The notes beneath the pieces are model-generated. The model worked only from the letters and a program-made list of their open reading frames with translations. It did no database searches and had not been told where the DNA came from. Both the position numbers and the translations under genes were made by a program. A stretch of DNA of 64,000 bases from Ctena decussata (lineage: Eukaryota; Mollusca; Bivalvia; Lucinida; Lucinidae), in contig OZ022501.1 in NCBI GenBank assembly GCA_963989385.1, positions 88,148,979 to 88,212,978 of the forward strand, read 5' to 3'. Shown one piece after another: positions 10,051 to 21,194 of this stretch (position 1 is its first letter; each line of letters begins with the position of its first letter).

Positions 10051-11741
10051 AGCTCACCTGAGCCGAAGGCTCACAGGTGAGCTTATAGTATAGGTAGGCA
10101 TCCGTCGTCCGTCGTCCCTCCGTCCGTCAGTCCGTCCGTCCGTCAACATTTTCAAATGACATCTCCTCTGAAACTACAAGGCCCATTGTAACCAAATTTC
10201 ATACATAGCATCTATGGGCAGGGGGAACCAATAATACTGTTTTTTATCCAAATCACTTCATAACTTTGGTTGCTATGGCAACTTAAAGTTTCCATTGACT
10301 TGTATGGGAAAAATTGAAAATTTGCATTTATTGCTATGTCACTGCAGATATTTTGACAAAACTTTTGCAGAAATGTTCCTTGAGTAGTTCTCTATCAACC
10401 AAATGAAATTCATGTAAATTACACAATTTGGCTTGTTGCCATGGCAACCGAATGGTTAAAAATAGAAAAAAATTCAAAAATCATCTCCTCAGAAACTATA
10501 CAACCAATAAAGCTCAAACTTCACAGGAAGGATCTTAGTACTAGCCTCTATAAAAGTACTGTTTTTCTTGGCTATTGCTCCAGCAGTTTGGTTGCTATGG
10601 GAACTGAAAGTTGCCATTGACTTATAATGGCAAAATGGAAAATTTGCATTTATTGCTATGCCACTGCAGATATTTTGACAAAACTTTCATAGACATGTAC
10701 CTTGAGTAGTCTTTAACCAGCCATGTTAAATTTATGCAAATTGCGCAATTTGAATGGTTGCCATTGCAACCGAATAGTTAAAAATAGAAAAATATTATAA
10801 AATCATCTCCGCAGAAACTGTGTGGCCAATAAAGCTCAAACTTTACAGAAAGAACCTTAGTACTAGCCTCTATAGAATTACTGTTTTTCATGGCAACTGC
10901 TCCAGCAGTTTGGTTGCTATGGCAACTAAGAGTTTCCATTAACTTATAATGGGGAAAATGGAAATTGGCAATTTTTGCTGTCTAACTGCAGTTATTTAGA
11001 TTTTGTTTCTACAGAAATGTTTCTTGAGTAGTCCTCTACGATTTATATGAATTTTCTCCAAATCGCTGAATTTGATTGGTTGCCATGGCAAAATATAGGG
11101 TAAATTTTCGAAAAAAAAAAAAAAAAAAAATCTTCTGCTCAGAAGCCATATGGGGGATGAAGCTGATATTGTGCAGATGTGTTGATGACAGAAGCCTCTA
11201 CATAAATTTTATTCTTTTTCTTCCAATCCCATAAGAACTTTGGTTGCTATGGCAACTTATAGTTTCCATTGACTTATTATGGGAAAAATGAAGCCATGAG
11301 GGGGACGAAGCTGATACTTAGCATACATATTGATAACATTAGCCTCTACCTAAAGTATGTTTTATATTATCATTGCCCGTGTGAATTCGTTGCTATGGCA
11401 ACTTAAAGTTTCCATAGACTTATAATGGGGAAAGTGGACATTTGCTATTTATTTCTGTGTTACTGCAGATATTTTGACAAAAGCTTTACAGAAATGTTCC
11501 TGGAGTAGTCCTCTAACAGCCATATGAATATTTCCCAAGTACCTGATTTTGATTGGTTGCCATTGCAGCCAAAGATCTTCTTCTGAGAAGCCATTACGGG
11601 GGGGATAAAGCTTTTTTTCATAAATATTTGTGATATTATCCTCCACATAAATGGAGCTTTTTATTGCTGTTGTGCATGGTGTTTTGTTGCTGTAACCTCA
11701 GTGCTCAGGTGAGCGATATAGGGCCATTGGCCCTCTGGTTT
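10051..11741 (+). mobile_element. Helentron-like element B1 with a nine-fold X-box array
   Basis: The head is AGCTCACCTGAGC, a short spacer and GCTCACAGGTGAGC (hairpin). The tail is GCTCAGGTGAGC, the hairpin AGGGCCATTGGCCCT and CTGGTTT. It is inserted in the T run of element H, as shown by the uninterrupted H2. A (GTCC)n tract at 10107-10143 precedes about nine monomers of roughly 160 bp. Each monomer carries a GTTGCYATGGCAAC-type palindrome, at 10269, 10435, 10591, 10757, 10913, 11079, 11243, 11389 and 11556. This matches the RFX X-box consensus; whether anything binds is unknown. Confidence 0.8.
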
Positions 11742-11766
11742 CATTTACCATAAATCACCACCTTAA

Positions 11767-12566
11767 ATCAAGACATGTAAGGGGAGGAATGAATTCCGCC
11801 TTTCATAATCTGTGCCAAAGATACAGTGGGCCTTTCACCCCCACTGCCCCTAAGGCCTTTAGGTCTTGGGAATCTTTACCTTATATAGTGTTCAGCAGTT
11901 TTGTATGAGTTTTCCTACTATAATATTTAGGTTTCCTGTTATACATTGACAGGTTAACCTGTATAATTGGCAAGAATTCTGCAGAATGCAGCATTTTGAC
12001 TGTTTGTGCAGTGACACAAAATAAAGTTGACTAAAATTTTAAGTCAACATGGGAAAGTTGTTTCCTATGTCTTATTTCTGCTTGTATAGCAGGTGAGAAA
12101 AGCTGTCATATTCACTTCAAAATTATTATAGTAAAACTTATGTAAGAGTTGTACTGGGCCACAGGAGCCTATATCATATCACTTTCAATGTTTAGACACT
12201 TTGTTCATGAAGATAAATGTTTGTACTGAGAAATTATCAGGCTCAAACAAAATAAATAAAATAAAATAAAGATGATCTATAATAAATAAAAAGACATATA
12301 ATATAATAATAATAAATAAATAATAAAAAAAAAGGGCATGAAACCTATAATATTATGCCAGAGATTTGTTTTACATAGTACATGTCTACATACATGAACA
12401 TACAGCAGCAAATGTTGATTTCTTCCTTGTAGATAATTGTTTTAGATGGTTGATGCATAACATCACAATATTACCAGTAAAAAATGAATTATATAATCAG
12501 AAAGTTGTGATAATGCTTTCTGTTCTTATTAAAGTTGAAAATGAGCTCAGTCTTTGAGACATTTTT
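11767..12566. other. No gene; short dispersed repeat and AT-rich sequence
   Basis: The stretch 11811-11885 recurs in diverged form at 49421-49497, sharing GATACAGTGGGCCT and a short inverted CAGTGGG/CCCACTG pair. A sequence near 11970 resembles the 3' hairpin of family L. AATAAA-type low complexity fills 12246-12330. No coding frame is supported. Confidence 0.5.
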
Positions 12567-15500
12567 AGCGCGCCTTTGCACACAAAGGAGAGCTTATGCG
12601 ATACCCCCGGCGTCGTAGTCCGAGTATCCGAAGCAAAGGAGAGCTTATGCGATACCCCCGGCGTCGTAGTCCGAGTATCCGTTAGCGTTCGCGTCAGCGT
12701 CTTAGCGTTAGCGTTCGCGTCAGCGTCCTCGTCGGCATCCTTGACAGGTTAACCCAATGTTAACTTTAGAGTTTAACTCGATGTTTAGCTCTGTATCTTA
12801 CAAACTACAGTAGCTACAGTCATCATACTTGGTACATATATACATCCATATGACTGCAGCAGCAGCATCACACAATTGTATGTCCTTGACCTATATGTCA
12901 CGGTTGACTGACTTTGCTGTTTGGCACTGTTTTTGAGGAGTTTTTTTAGCTCACCTGAGCCGAAGGCTCAGAGGTGAGCTTATAGGATGGGAGGCCAGCC
13001 GTCGTCCGTGGGTGGGTGGGTGCGTCAACACTTTCAAACATGAATATCTCAGAGACCAGTGAGCCGATCGCAATCAAATTTTATCTGAAGCACCATTTGG
13101 GTGGGGGAAAGGCTGCATTAGGTTTTGGTGCAGATCAGCTCAGAACTCTGGTTTCCATGGCAACAGATAGCCCCCATAGGTTTATAATGGGGAAAATGGC
13201 GTCATCACGTTTTCTCGACTGTTTTTGATTAGATCCTTATCATACTTGCAGGTAATGATGACATACATAAGAGCTTGGATGAGTTCGAAATTTGGCCGGA
13301 TTGGAGCACAGACTACGGAGTTAGCTGCCCTTGAGCGTTTGAAAAAAATCCCATAGTGTTATAATGGAGAAAACAATGTCATCACATATTTTTAGACAAA
13401 CTTTGTCATCGCTCTATTGCCTACATTTCTCAACAGATTCTAAAATAACTTCACACAAATGTAGGGCATGACGATATCTCGAGCAAGTTTGACTTTCAGG
13501 ATGCTGCGCCCAAGGTCAAGGTCACTGGCTATTTTTAGAAAAACTTTGTCAGCGCTCTAGCACCTACATTTCTCAGCAGATTTTAAAATAACTTCACACA
13601 AATGTAGGGCATGACAATATCTCTAGCAAGTTTGACTTTCAGGATGCTGGGCCCAAGGTCAAGGTCACTGTGGCTATTTTTAGAAAAACTTTGTCAGGGC
13701 TCTAGCACCTACATTTCTCAGCAGATTTTAAAATAACTTCACACAAATGTAGGGCATGGCAATATCTCGAGCATGTTCGACTTTCTGGATGCTGCGCCCA
13801 AGGTCAAGGTCACTGTGGCTATTTTTAGAAAAACTTTGTCAGGGCTCTAGCACCTACATTTCTCAGCAGATTTTAAAATAACTTCACACAAATGTAGGGT
13901 ATGACAATATCTCAAGCAAGTTCGACTTTCTGGATGCTGCGCCCAAGGTCAAGGTCACTGTGGCTATTTTTAGAAAAACTTTGTCAACGCTCTAGCACCT
14001 ACATTTCTCAGCAGATTTTAAATCAACTTCACACAAATGTAGGGCATGACAATATCTCAAGCAAGTTTGACTTTCAGGGTACTGCACCCAAGGTCAAGGT
14101 CACTGTGGCTATTTTTAGTAAAAACTTGGTCATCGCTCTAGCGCCTACATTTCTCAACGGATTTTAAATCAACTTCACACAAATGTAGGGCATGACAATA
14201 TCTCAAACAAGTTTGACTTCCAGGGTGCTGCGCCCAAGGTCAAGGTCACTGTGGCTATTTTTAGAAAAACTTTGTCAGTGCTCTAGCACCTACATTTCTC
14301 AATGGATTTTAAAATAAATTCACACAAATGTAGGGCATGACAATATCTCGAGCAAGTTTGACTTTCAGGGTGCTGTGCCCAAGGTCAAGGTCACTGTGGC
14401 TATTTTTAGAAAAACTTTGTCATCGCCCTAGCACCTTCATTTCTCCATGGATTTTGAAATAACTTGACACAAATGTAGGGTATGACAATATCTCAAGCAA
14501 GTTCTACTTTCAGGATGCTGTGCCCAAGGTCGAGGTCACTGTGGCTATTTTTAGATAAACTTTGTCATGGCTATAGCACCTACATTTCGCAACGGATTTT
14601 AAAATAAATTCACACAAATGTAGGGGATGACAATATCTCGAGCAAGTTTGACTTTTAGGGTGCTGCAATCAAGGTTTTCGATTAGATCCTTATCATACTT
14701 GCAGGTAATGATGACATACATAAGAGCTTGGATGAGTTCGAAATTTGGCCGGATTCGAGCACAGACTACAGAGTTAGCTGCCCTTGAGCGTTTGAAAAAA
14801 ATCCCATAGTCTTATAACGGAGAAAACGACGTCATCACATTTTCATTTTTCATCGGATCCTCTTCATACTTGCAGGTAATGAGGATATGCATAAAAGCTT
14901 GGATTAGTTAGCATTTTGGCTAGATCCCACCACTGACTATGGAGTACCTGCCCTGAGCATCCAAAAAATCAGTGTCGCCACTTTTTCTTGGTTTCTACTG
15001 ATCCGATCCTTTTCAAACTTGCAGGTAATGAGGAAATGCATAATATCTTAAACAAGTTCAAATTTTGGCCAGATCAGGCCAACCACTACGAAGTTAGCTG
15101 CCCTTGACAGCTCTGTCTATTGTGCTCTTGATCAGATACTTTTTAAACTTGCATATATTAAATGAGGGCATACATAATGTTTTGGATGAGTTTAATTTTC
15201 AGCCTGATTGGACCACTGACTGTGGAGTTAGCTGCCCTTGAGCATCTTAAATATCCCTATAGGTTTACAATGTCTCTCAGGTGAGCAATTGTTGCCCTTT
15301 GGGCTACTTGTTTAGTTTTCATGATACCTTTGACACAAGAGACTTGATACTTGGTCAAATAGCATTTCCCTATAATTGCAGCAGCTGCAAAGCTTCCATG
15401 CTGACTCCTGGTTCCTTGACCTTTATTCACGGTCTACTGATTTTGCCTTCAATCTCTAGCACTATTTGATGAATTAAGATTATACCTGGCATAGTGGATC

Positions 15501-16368
15501 AGTCTGACATTGTGAATGACCTCATACTATTTGTAGATCACTATGACACCCACCTACCCCTCCCCTTTCATCCACCCACCATCATATCCATAAGTATGAG
15601 TAAGAATCCTTGTCCAGGGTGGGGCAAGAGGTGAATATCTAGGATGATCTTGATGTTAAAGTTTAAGGCTCGTACCTCCAAACTCTTTCAAGGTACCTGC
15701 TTCGTATTTGGTCAGGAAGTTCCCTGGAGCATTGGGTTGCAGCAGCAGCAAAGCATCCATGCAGACTTGTTTGTCCTTGACCTTTATTCATGGTTGAGTG
15801 ATTTTTGCCTTGTACCTTTAGCACTATTTAATAAGTATGCAATATGACTATGCATTTCTCTTCGAGCTCATAACTTCGATACCTTTTATGCTACAAAGTT
15901 TAAATGCAGTATGATACTTACCCGAGACCAGGCTTTGACAACTGGTTCAGGCTGGGGTGAGGTTATGGGATGGAACAAAAGGAAACATGAGAAGTCTGCA
16001 AAGGGTAAGGAAGTGTCATCAGACCGACTTAGTACTGGGTAAAGGTGGTGTGAAAACCCATACTAGGAACCACCCTTTGTCACCATGAGGCATTATAAGT
16101 TAGACTGAGTTGGTATCTCTCCGTCTGGTGCACGAGGACCCGACCCTCAATGTCCGCAAAGTGTCCAGATAGTGGCATACAAGTCGGCCCTGTATGCCAA
16201 AGGGAACAACTGACTTAGTCTAGCTTCTGATGCAAACTTCATTTGTGCACTAGCTACCACATTCACCCCTGGTTAATTATGTTAACAATGTTTTGAGTCA
16301 GGATACTTTGTAACCTTGAGAGTCAGGCACCCATTAGGCGCGCTTTGTTGTCTTCTGACAACTCTTGT
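12567..16368 (+). mobile_element. Helentron-like element D, split by B2
   Basis: The element starts after a T run with AGCGCGCCTTTG and its hairpin partner, and ends with GGCGCGCT, the hairpin GTTGTC-TTCT-GACAAC and TCTTGTCT. The head segment is tandemly duplicated (GATACCCCCGGCGTCGTAGT occurs twice) and leads into a TTAGCG/TTCGCGTC repeat in place of pure GTCC. Long monomers before and after B2 share a phrase close to GCAGCAGCAAAGCATCCATG and CTTGACCT. The later monomers and the tail lie at 15314-16368, so B2 is clearly an insertion. Confidence 0.7.
12948..15313 (+). mobile_element. Helentron-like element B2 with about nine 145-bp monomers
   Basis: The head AGCTCACCTGAGC with hairpin partner is followed by a degenerate GT-rich tract, one GTTTCCATGGCAAC box (13151), then about nine monomers of roughly 145 bp. 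Each contains CACACAAATGTAGGGCATGA and the run CCAAGGTCAAGGTCACTG. The tail is CAGGTGAGC, the TTGCCC/GGGC hairpin and CTACTTGTTT. The last 165 bases are nearly identical to 1-166. The AGGTCAAGGTCA boxes (for example 13513, 13656, 13801) are nuclear-receptor type direct repeats. Confidence 0.8.
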
Positions 16369-17468
16369 CTCAGTCTGGACTAGAAACAGAGATGTTAACA
16401 GTTCATTTGTACTGTTACATCATTGAAGATGAAAAAAATAAATAAATAATAACAATGATAATAATGATCACAAGAATAAAAATATCCAGGTATTTGGAAT
16501 AATAGTTCTAAAATAACCAGAGATGTTTAACTGTTATTATACACAGAGACTGACACTTTATGTTGACAGCTGATGTGTAAAGTTCAAAAAAAAAAAAAAA
16601 AAAAGTAGAATACTGAAGGTGGTAATTTCCATCACATGGAACTCATATTGTTCAATGCGATTTCCATTCTATGTATTTTTGTGTTTGAGAAATAATATTG
16701 GCCTTCTTGCCACAAACAAGACAGTATTATAAAGTCCTGATGGTTGTTTTTACTGTTTGGTGATAATTGATCAAAAATCTTTATTTAAAATACTATATTT
16801 GTCTGTTCATTATTACAACAACGGCAGTATATTTTTTCTCTAGAATGTGATGGATAAAAAAATATTGTTTCAATTTTGGTTTCATGACAGTTTGGTTTTA
16901 TAGAAAATTTTTGCATGTTTTGTCCAAATGTTGAGAGTAATTATGGTAGTCAAATGCTTCATTGCATTTGATATACCATACAATATGAACCAGAAGATTG
17001 GTAATAACTATTATATACTGTACTGTTCAATGTACCTGTAAAGATAAATTTTAAACTTGAAGTAGTTATTTAAGGAACCTACAAGTATTCAGCAAAAATA
17101 AATAAATATATAAAGCAGCTTTTAAGCTGTCAGAAGCTACTTATATTATTCTTAGTGGCTGAATCTGCAAGATTTGTGTGAATCAAAAACATCACAAGAT
17201 CTTTTCTGTCTCAAGGAGGAGACTCCATGTGCTTTAGTCATAAAAAAAAAATGTAAATGAATGAATAAATAGATAAATAAATGAATAAATAAAAATCTAA
17301 TCAGTTCTGTCAGCATAACTGCATATGAATTTATGCCTGTATAGAACTTGTTTTTTATTTTTTATCACTTCAGGCAATAAATTGCTGTTGTCTTTGCAGA
17401 CTCAGTCCTTTTCATTCAAGTGTATTATTCTCAGAAAATAAATTACATTATACTTGCTCATAATTATT
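16369..17468. other. No gene recognised; A-rich and AT-rich sequence
   Basis: Contains an A tract at 16588-16604 and a run of AATAAATGAATA-like low complexity at 17254-17295. No conserved coding frame or repeat boundary was seen. Confidence 0.5.
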
Positions 17469-20330
17469 ATGTCTCCCCCCTTAAGGGTCGGGAGACATAT
17501 TGTTTTTCCCCAGGCGTCTGTCCGTCCGTCTGTCCGTCTGTCTGTCACAAATCGTGTCCGTTCTATAACTTGAAAACCGCTCAAGCTATATTCGCAAAAC
17601 TTCATATAAATATCAATCAATATGAGACGACGTGCAGAGTGCAATAATGGTAACTCTGGCATTTATACTTTTTGAGTTATTTCCCTTGGAACTTAGTCCA
17701 TCACAAAATTGTGTTTCAATTGTGTCCGCTCTATAACTTGAAAACTGCTCAAGCTTTATTCACGAAACTTCATACAAATATCAATCAACACAAGGCGATG
17801 TGCAGAGTGCACAAATGGTAACTCTGGCATTTATACTTTTTGAGTTATTTCCCTTGGAACTTTGTCCATCACAGAATTGCGTCTCAGTCGAGTCCGTCTA
17901 TAACTTTAGAACCATTCAAGCTATAATCATGAAAGTTCATACAAATATCAATCAACATCAGACGACGTGCAGAATGCACTCTGGCGTTTATCCTTTTTGA
18001 GTTATTTCCCTTGGAACTTTGTCCATCACAAAATTGCGTCTCAGTCGAGTCCGCCTATAACTTTAAAACCATTCAAGCTATATTCATGAAAGTTCATACA
18101 AATATCAATCAACATCAGAAGACTTGCAGAATGCAAGAACCATAACTTTAGCATTTATACTATTTGAGTTATTTCCCTTGGAACTTTGTCAGTCACAAAA
18201 TTGTGTCTCAGTTGTGTCTGCTCTATAACTTGAAAACCATTTGAAAACCATTCAAGCTATATTCACGAAACTTCATACAAATATCAATCAACATTAGAAG
18301 AATTGCATAGTGCAAGAACCATAACTGTTGCATTTATACTTCTTGAGTTATTTCCCTTGGACCTTTGTCAGTCACAAAATCGTGTCTTAATCGCTTTATT
18401 ACTTGAAAACCGGACAAGCTATATTCACGAAACTTCATACAAATGTCAGTCAACACTAGACAACCTGCAGAGCACAGCATTTATACTATTTGAGTTATTT
18501 CCCTTGGAACTTTGTCATTCACAAAATCGTGTCTCAATCGTCTAAGCTCTATAACTTGAAAACCGTTCAAGCTATATTCATGAAACTTCATACAAATATC
18601 AGTCAACATATAAATAGACGACGTGCAGAGCACTGTAACTCTTGCAATTATTTTTTTTTGACAAAACTAAATATGAATATCAGGGGTCCCTATAAAACTA
18701 GAAACGGAACCGAAACGAAACGCAACGAAACGGAACGCAACGAAGCGAAACAAAACGCAACGGAACAAAACGAAATGCAAGGAAACGAAACAAAACGCAA
18801 CAAAACGAAATGGAACGCAATGAAACGAAACGGAATAGAAATCAAATGAAGCAAAATAAATCTGAAATTTAACAGCACAGCATACATTTATATTTAAAAT
18901 CCCTATATACCATTGCAGCAACAGTTACCTCCGACTATCACCTTTTAAGTACAATTTCCATGTTTAATAAAGTAGAACATAAGTCTCCTGTAACGTTGTG
19001 ACTTTGTCAGCACAGCAAGGGCAACTGAAGGAAAAAGACTCTGTCAGTGGTGCCCAAGCAACCTTACAAGGTTATGGGATACACTAGACTACTCACTAGA
19101 CTAGATTGAGTGTTAGTCTGTTGGCAAATAAAGGGGGGACGGATACAGGACGCGGTAAAGTGGTGGAGAGGAGATGAGGGGTGGAACCACTTTTAAACCT
19201 CAATAGATATTGTTTTAAGAAAAAAATGCGGGTTGAAGAAAAGATAAATTTCAAAACGTCACACTCTGCCTCTTGCCTGCACATTAAAGGTTCATTTGGT
19301 GGTTTGTAAGAGGACATGGAATTTGGGTACGGGTTTATTTTGCAGTGGGATCCCGAACATGACAACACTGAAACCAAGGGAAGGATAACTTAAGTTTCTG
19401 GGAACCAGGGAACATTTTCTGAAATCATTATAGTTCGGGAAATGCAAAGACATTTTTTTCTGCGCAGCATAAAAATAATTGTTGGGGACCGAGGCAAGAA
19501 CACTATTTCAGGAACCTGGGTCATATGTATGGAGCTGGTAGCCCGAAAAATGTCGAAAAGTTCACACGACGCTCCACAACAAAAAAAGTAAAAATAAATA
19601 TTAATTATCTTTAAATAACAATCAAAAACTATAAAGATAATAAAGAAAATGCCCAGACCAAAACACCCTAAGACCGAATGAGACCCCAAAATCGTATGTC
19701 AGTTTATCAAATTAAACAATTCAGCCAAGTATCTGTTTAAAAGTTAATGTATTTGATTTAACAAATACCCAGTAACTTGGTAACTTCATATAGCAATGTA
19801 TAGGGATAAACATGTAGCTTTTTTTAGTCTTCCTTTTGCATTAATATGTGGTGCTGTTCTATTGTGATACTTTCATGGTATTTTTCAGATTTTGCTCCAT
19901 TTCGTTTTATTTCTATTTCGTTTCGTTGCGTTTCGTTCCGTTGCGTTTTGTTTCGTTGCGTTCCATTTCGTTTCGTTGCGTTTCATTTCGTTTCGTTTTG
20001 GTTCCGTTTCTAGTTTTATAGGGACCCGAATATCAGTCAATATTACATGACATGCAGAGCATAACAACTATAACTCTTGCATTTATACTTTTTACTTATT
20101 ATGAATCCCTGCTTCAGGGTAGGGAAACATATTGTTTTTCCCTTGGCGTCTGTCTATTAGTCTATCACAAAATATCTTTACTGGATACGAGCTCATTGTT
20201 TGCATGAAAAATGACCAGTATTTGCATTAGAAATTGTATTTAAAGTTTCCGTTTGAAATTGTATTTAATGACTGATCCTTTTGACATCAGAAAGGGGGGA
20301 GACATCTGTTTTTTCGTAGAAAAACAATTC
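17469..20330 (+). mobile_element. Helentron-like element E, split by element N
   Basis: The head is ATGTCTCCCCCC, a spacer, and GGGAGACAT (hairpin); the tail carries GGGGGGAGACAT followed by a GTTTTT/AAAAAC hairpin. (GTCY)n at 17517-17544 precedes about seven monomers of roughly 130-150 bp with the shared phrases TTTGAGTTATTTCCCTTGGA and CTATAACTTGAAAACC. Both phrases have close counterparts in the monomers of family A, so A and E arrays are related. Element N (18684-20027) interrupts the seventh monomer; the array resumes after it. Confidence 0.75.
18684..20027. mobile_element. Mutator-like non-autonomous element N
   Basis: The terminal inverted repeats begin GGGTCCCTATAAAACTAG and end CTAGTTTTATAGGGACCC. 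They extend about 140-170 bp as arrays of AAACG/AAACGC-type units on the left and the reverse complement on the right (19889-20027). The flanks carry an exact 9-bp target duplication, GAATATCAG, at 18675-18683 and 20028-20036. A 9-bp duplication with long terminal inverted repeats is the signature of the Mutator (MULE) superfamily. The interior (18856-19888) encodes nothing I recognise. Confidence 0.8.
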
Positions 20331-20812
20331 TAGTTATTTCTATTGTTAGTAATTATTATTGTCATTTAAAAAAAAACAAAAAAAAAACAAATGAAAGTTA
20401 ACAGTGGAGACATTAATTGCTGTATGCCTATTGTACAGGCTTTACCTATTCAGGATTCCCTCTTTGGCTGACCATTTGGGGCTAAATGTGAGACCTGAAT
20501 GGGTATGAATTTAGTCCTCAGTTTGAAAAGTAGAGCTTATCAGATTCTGTGCTTTCTATTCATTACTGGTGCACAGACAGATGTATATGTATTTATAAGC
20601 TGTACTTATTAGATATATAATTTACTTTGGAAGTTTATTAAAAGTTACAGAATTTAAATTTATAATGAATAATAGCTAGTTTATGTAAAACAATTTATGA
20701 TGAATAAGTTAAGAATTGTAAAATAAATAAAATGATTTTGTGTATTAGATGCTGCTGAAAATCAGTCATTTTCTGAAAGAGGTAACAGTTGTATCTTTAG
20801 ATTTTCACACAC

Positions 20813-20843
<31 letters not shown>

Positions 20844-21194
20844 AAAAAAAAAGTGAAATCTCTGAATATAAAGTTTTGTGAAATTTTTGCATAATGCAAT
20901 CGTAACATATTACCTATTTTATATTTGTGTGGGGAATTTACCAGTATTGCCTGTGGTGGGAAGTTCTGTCACTGGTTTTCCACAAACATGTTTTATAGTG
21001 TTGACAATTTTTCTAATTTTAAGATAGTTCTATGGTCTTTAATTTTCCATTATGATGTTATTCTTTTAAATGAAAACATTAAGACAGTTGCAGCTGTCAG
21101 TATTTTGCAGCAGAAAAAAAAAAGGTTCAGAAGTGTTCCTGGACATATTGTTATCTTCTAGCAATATCCTGATTTTGAGATTTTTATAGTTTTT
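20331..21194. other. No gene recognised; includes a (CA)n microsatellite
   Basis: A CA repeat with one CG interruption runs from about 20806 to 20843. The remainder is AT-rich with no supported coding frame. Confidence 0.6.

Larger units (their letters stand above)
2608..11762. mobile_element. Element H copy 1: TTAA-flanked DNA element, heavily interrupted
   Basis: The element starts GGTGGTGATAATCACTG and ends ATAAATCACCACC, giving short terminal inverted repeats (GGTGGTGAT), and is flanked on both sides by TTAA (2604-2607 and 11763-11766). TTAA targets are used by piggyBac and Kolobok transposons; which one applies here cannot be told without a transposase. Copy 2 at 40664-41523 is only 860 bp and uninterrupted. 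Aligning the two shows that copy 1 has been split by element I (2770-9371) and by Helentron-like B1 (10051-11741). The element has no coding capacity that I can see. Confidence 0.85.

Noticed and set aside
13440..14690. Regular repeats resembling a CRISPR array
   Set aside because: Monomers of ~145 bp are contiguous and similar throughout, without unique spacers, in a eukaryotic transposon.
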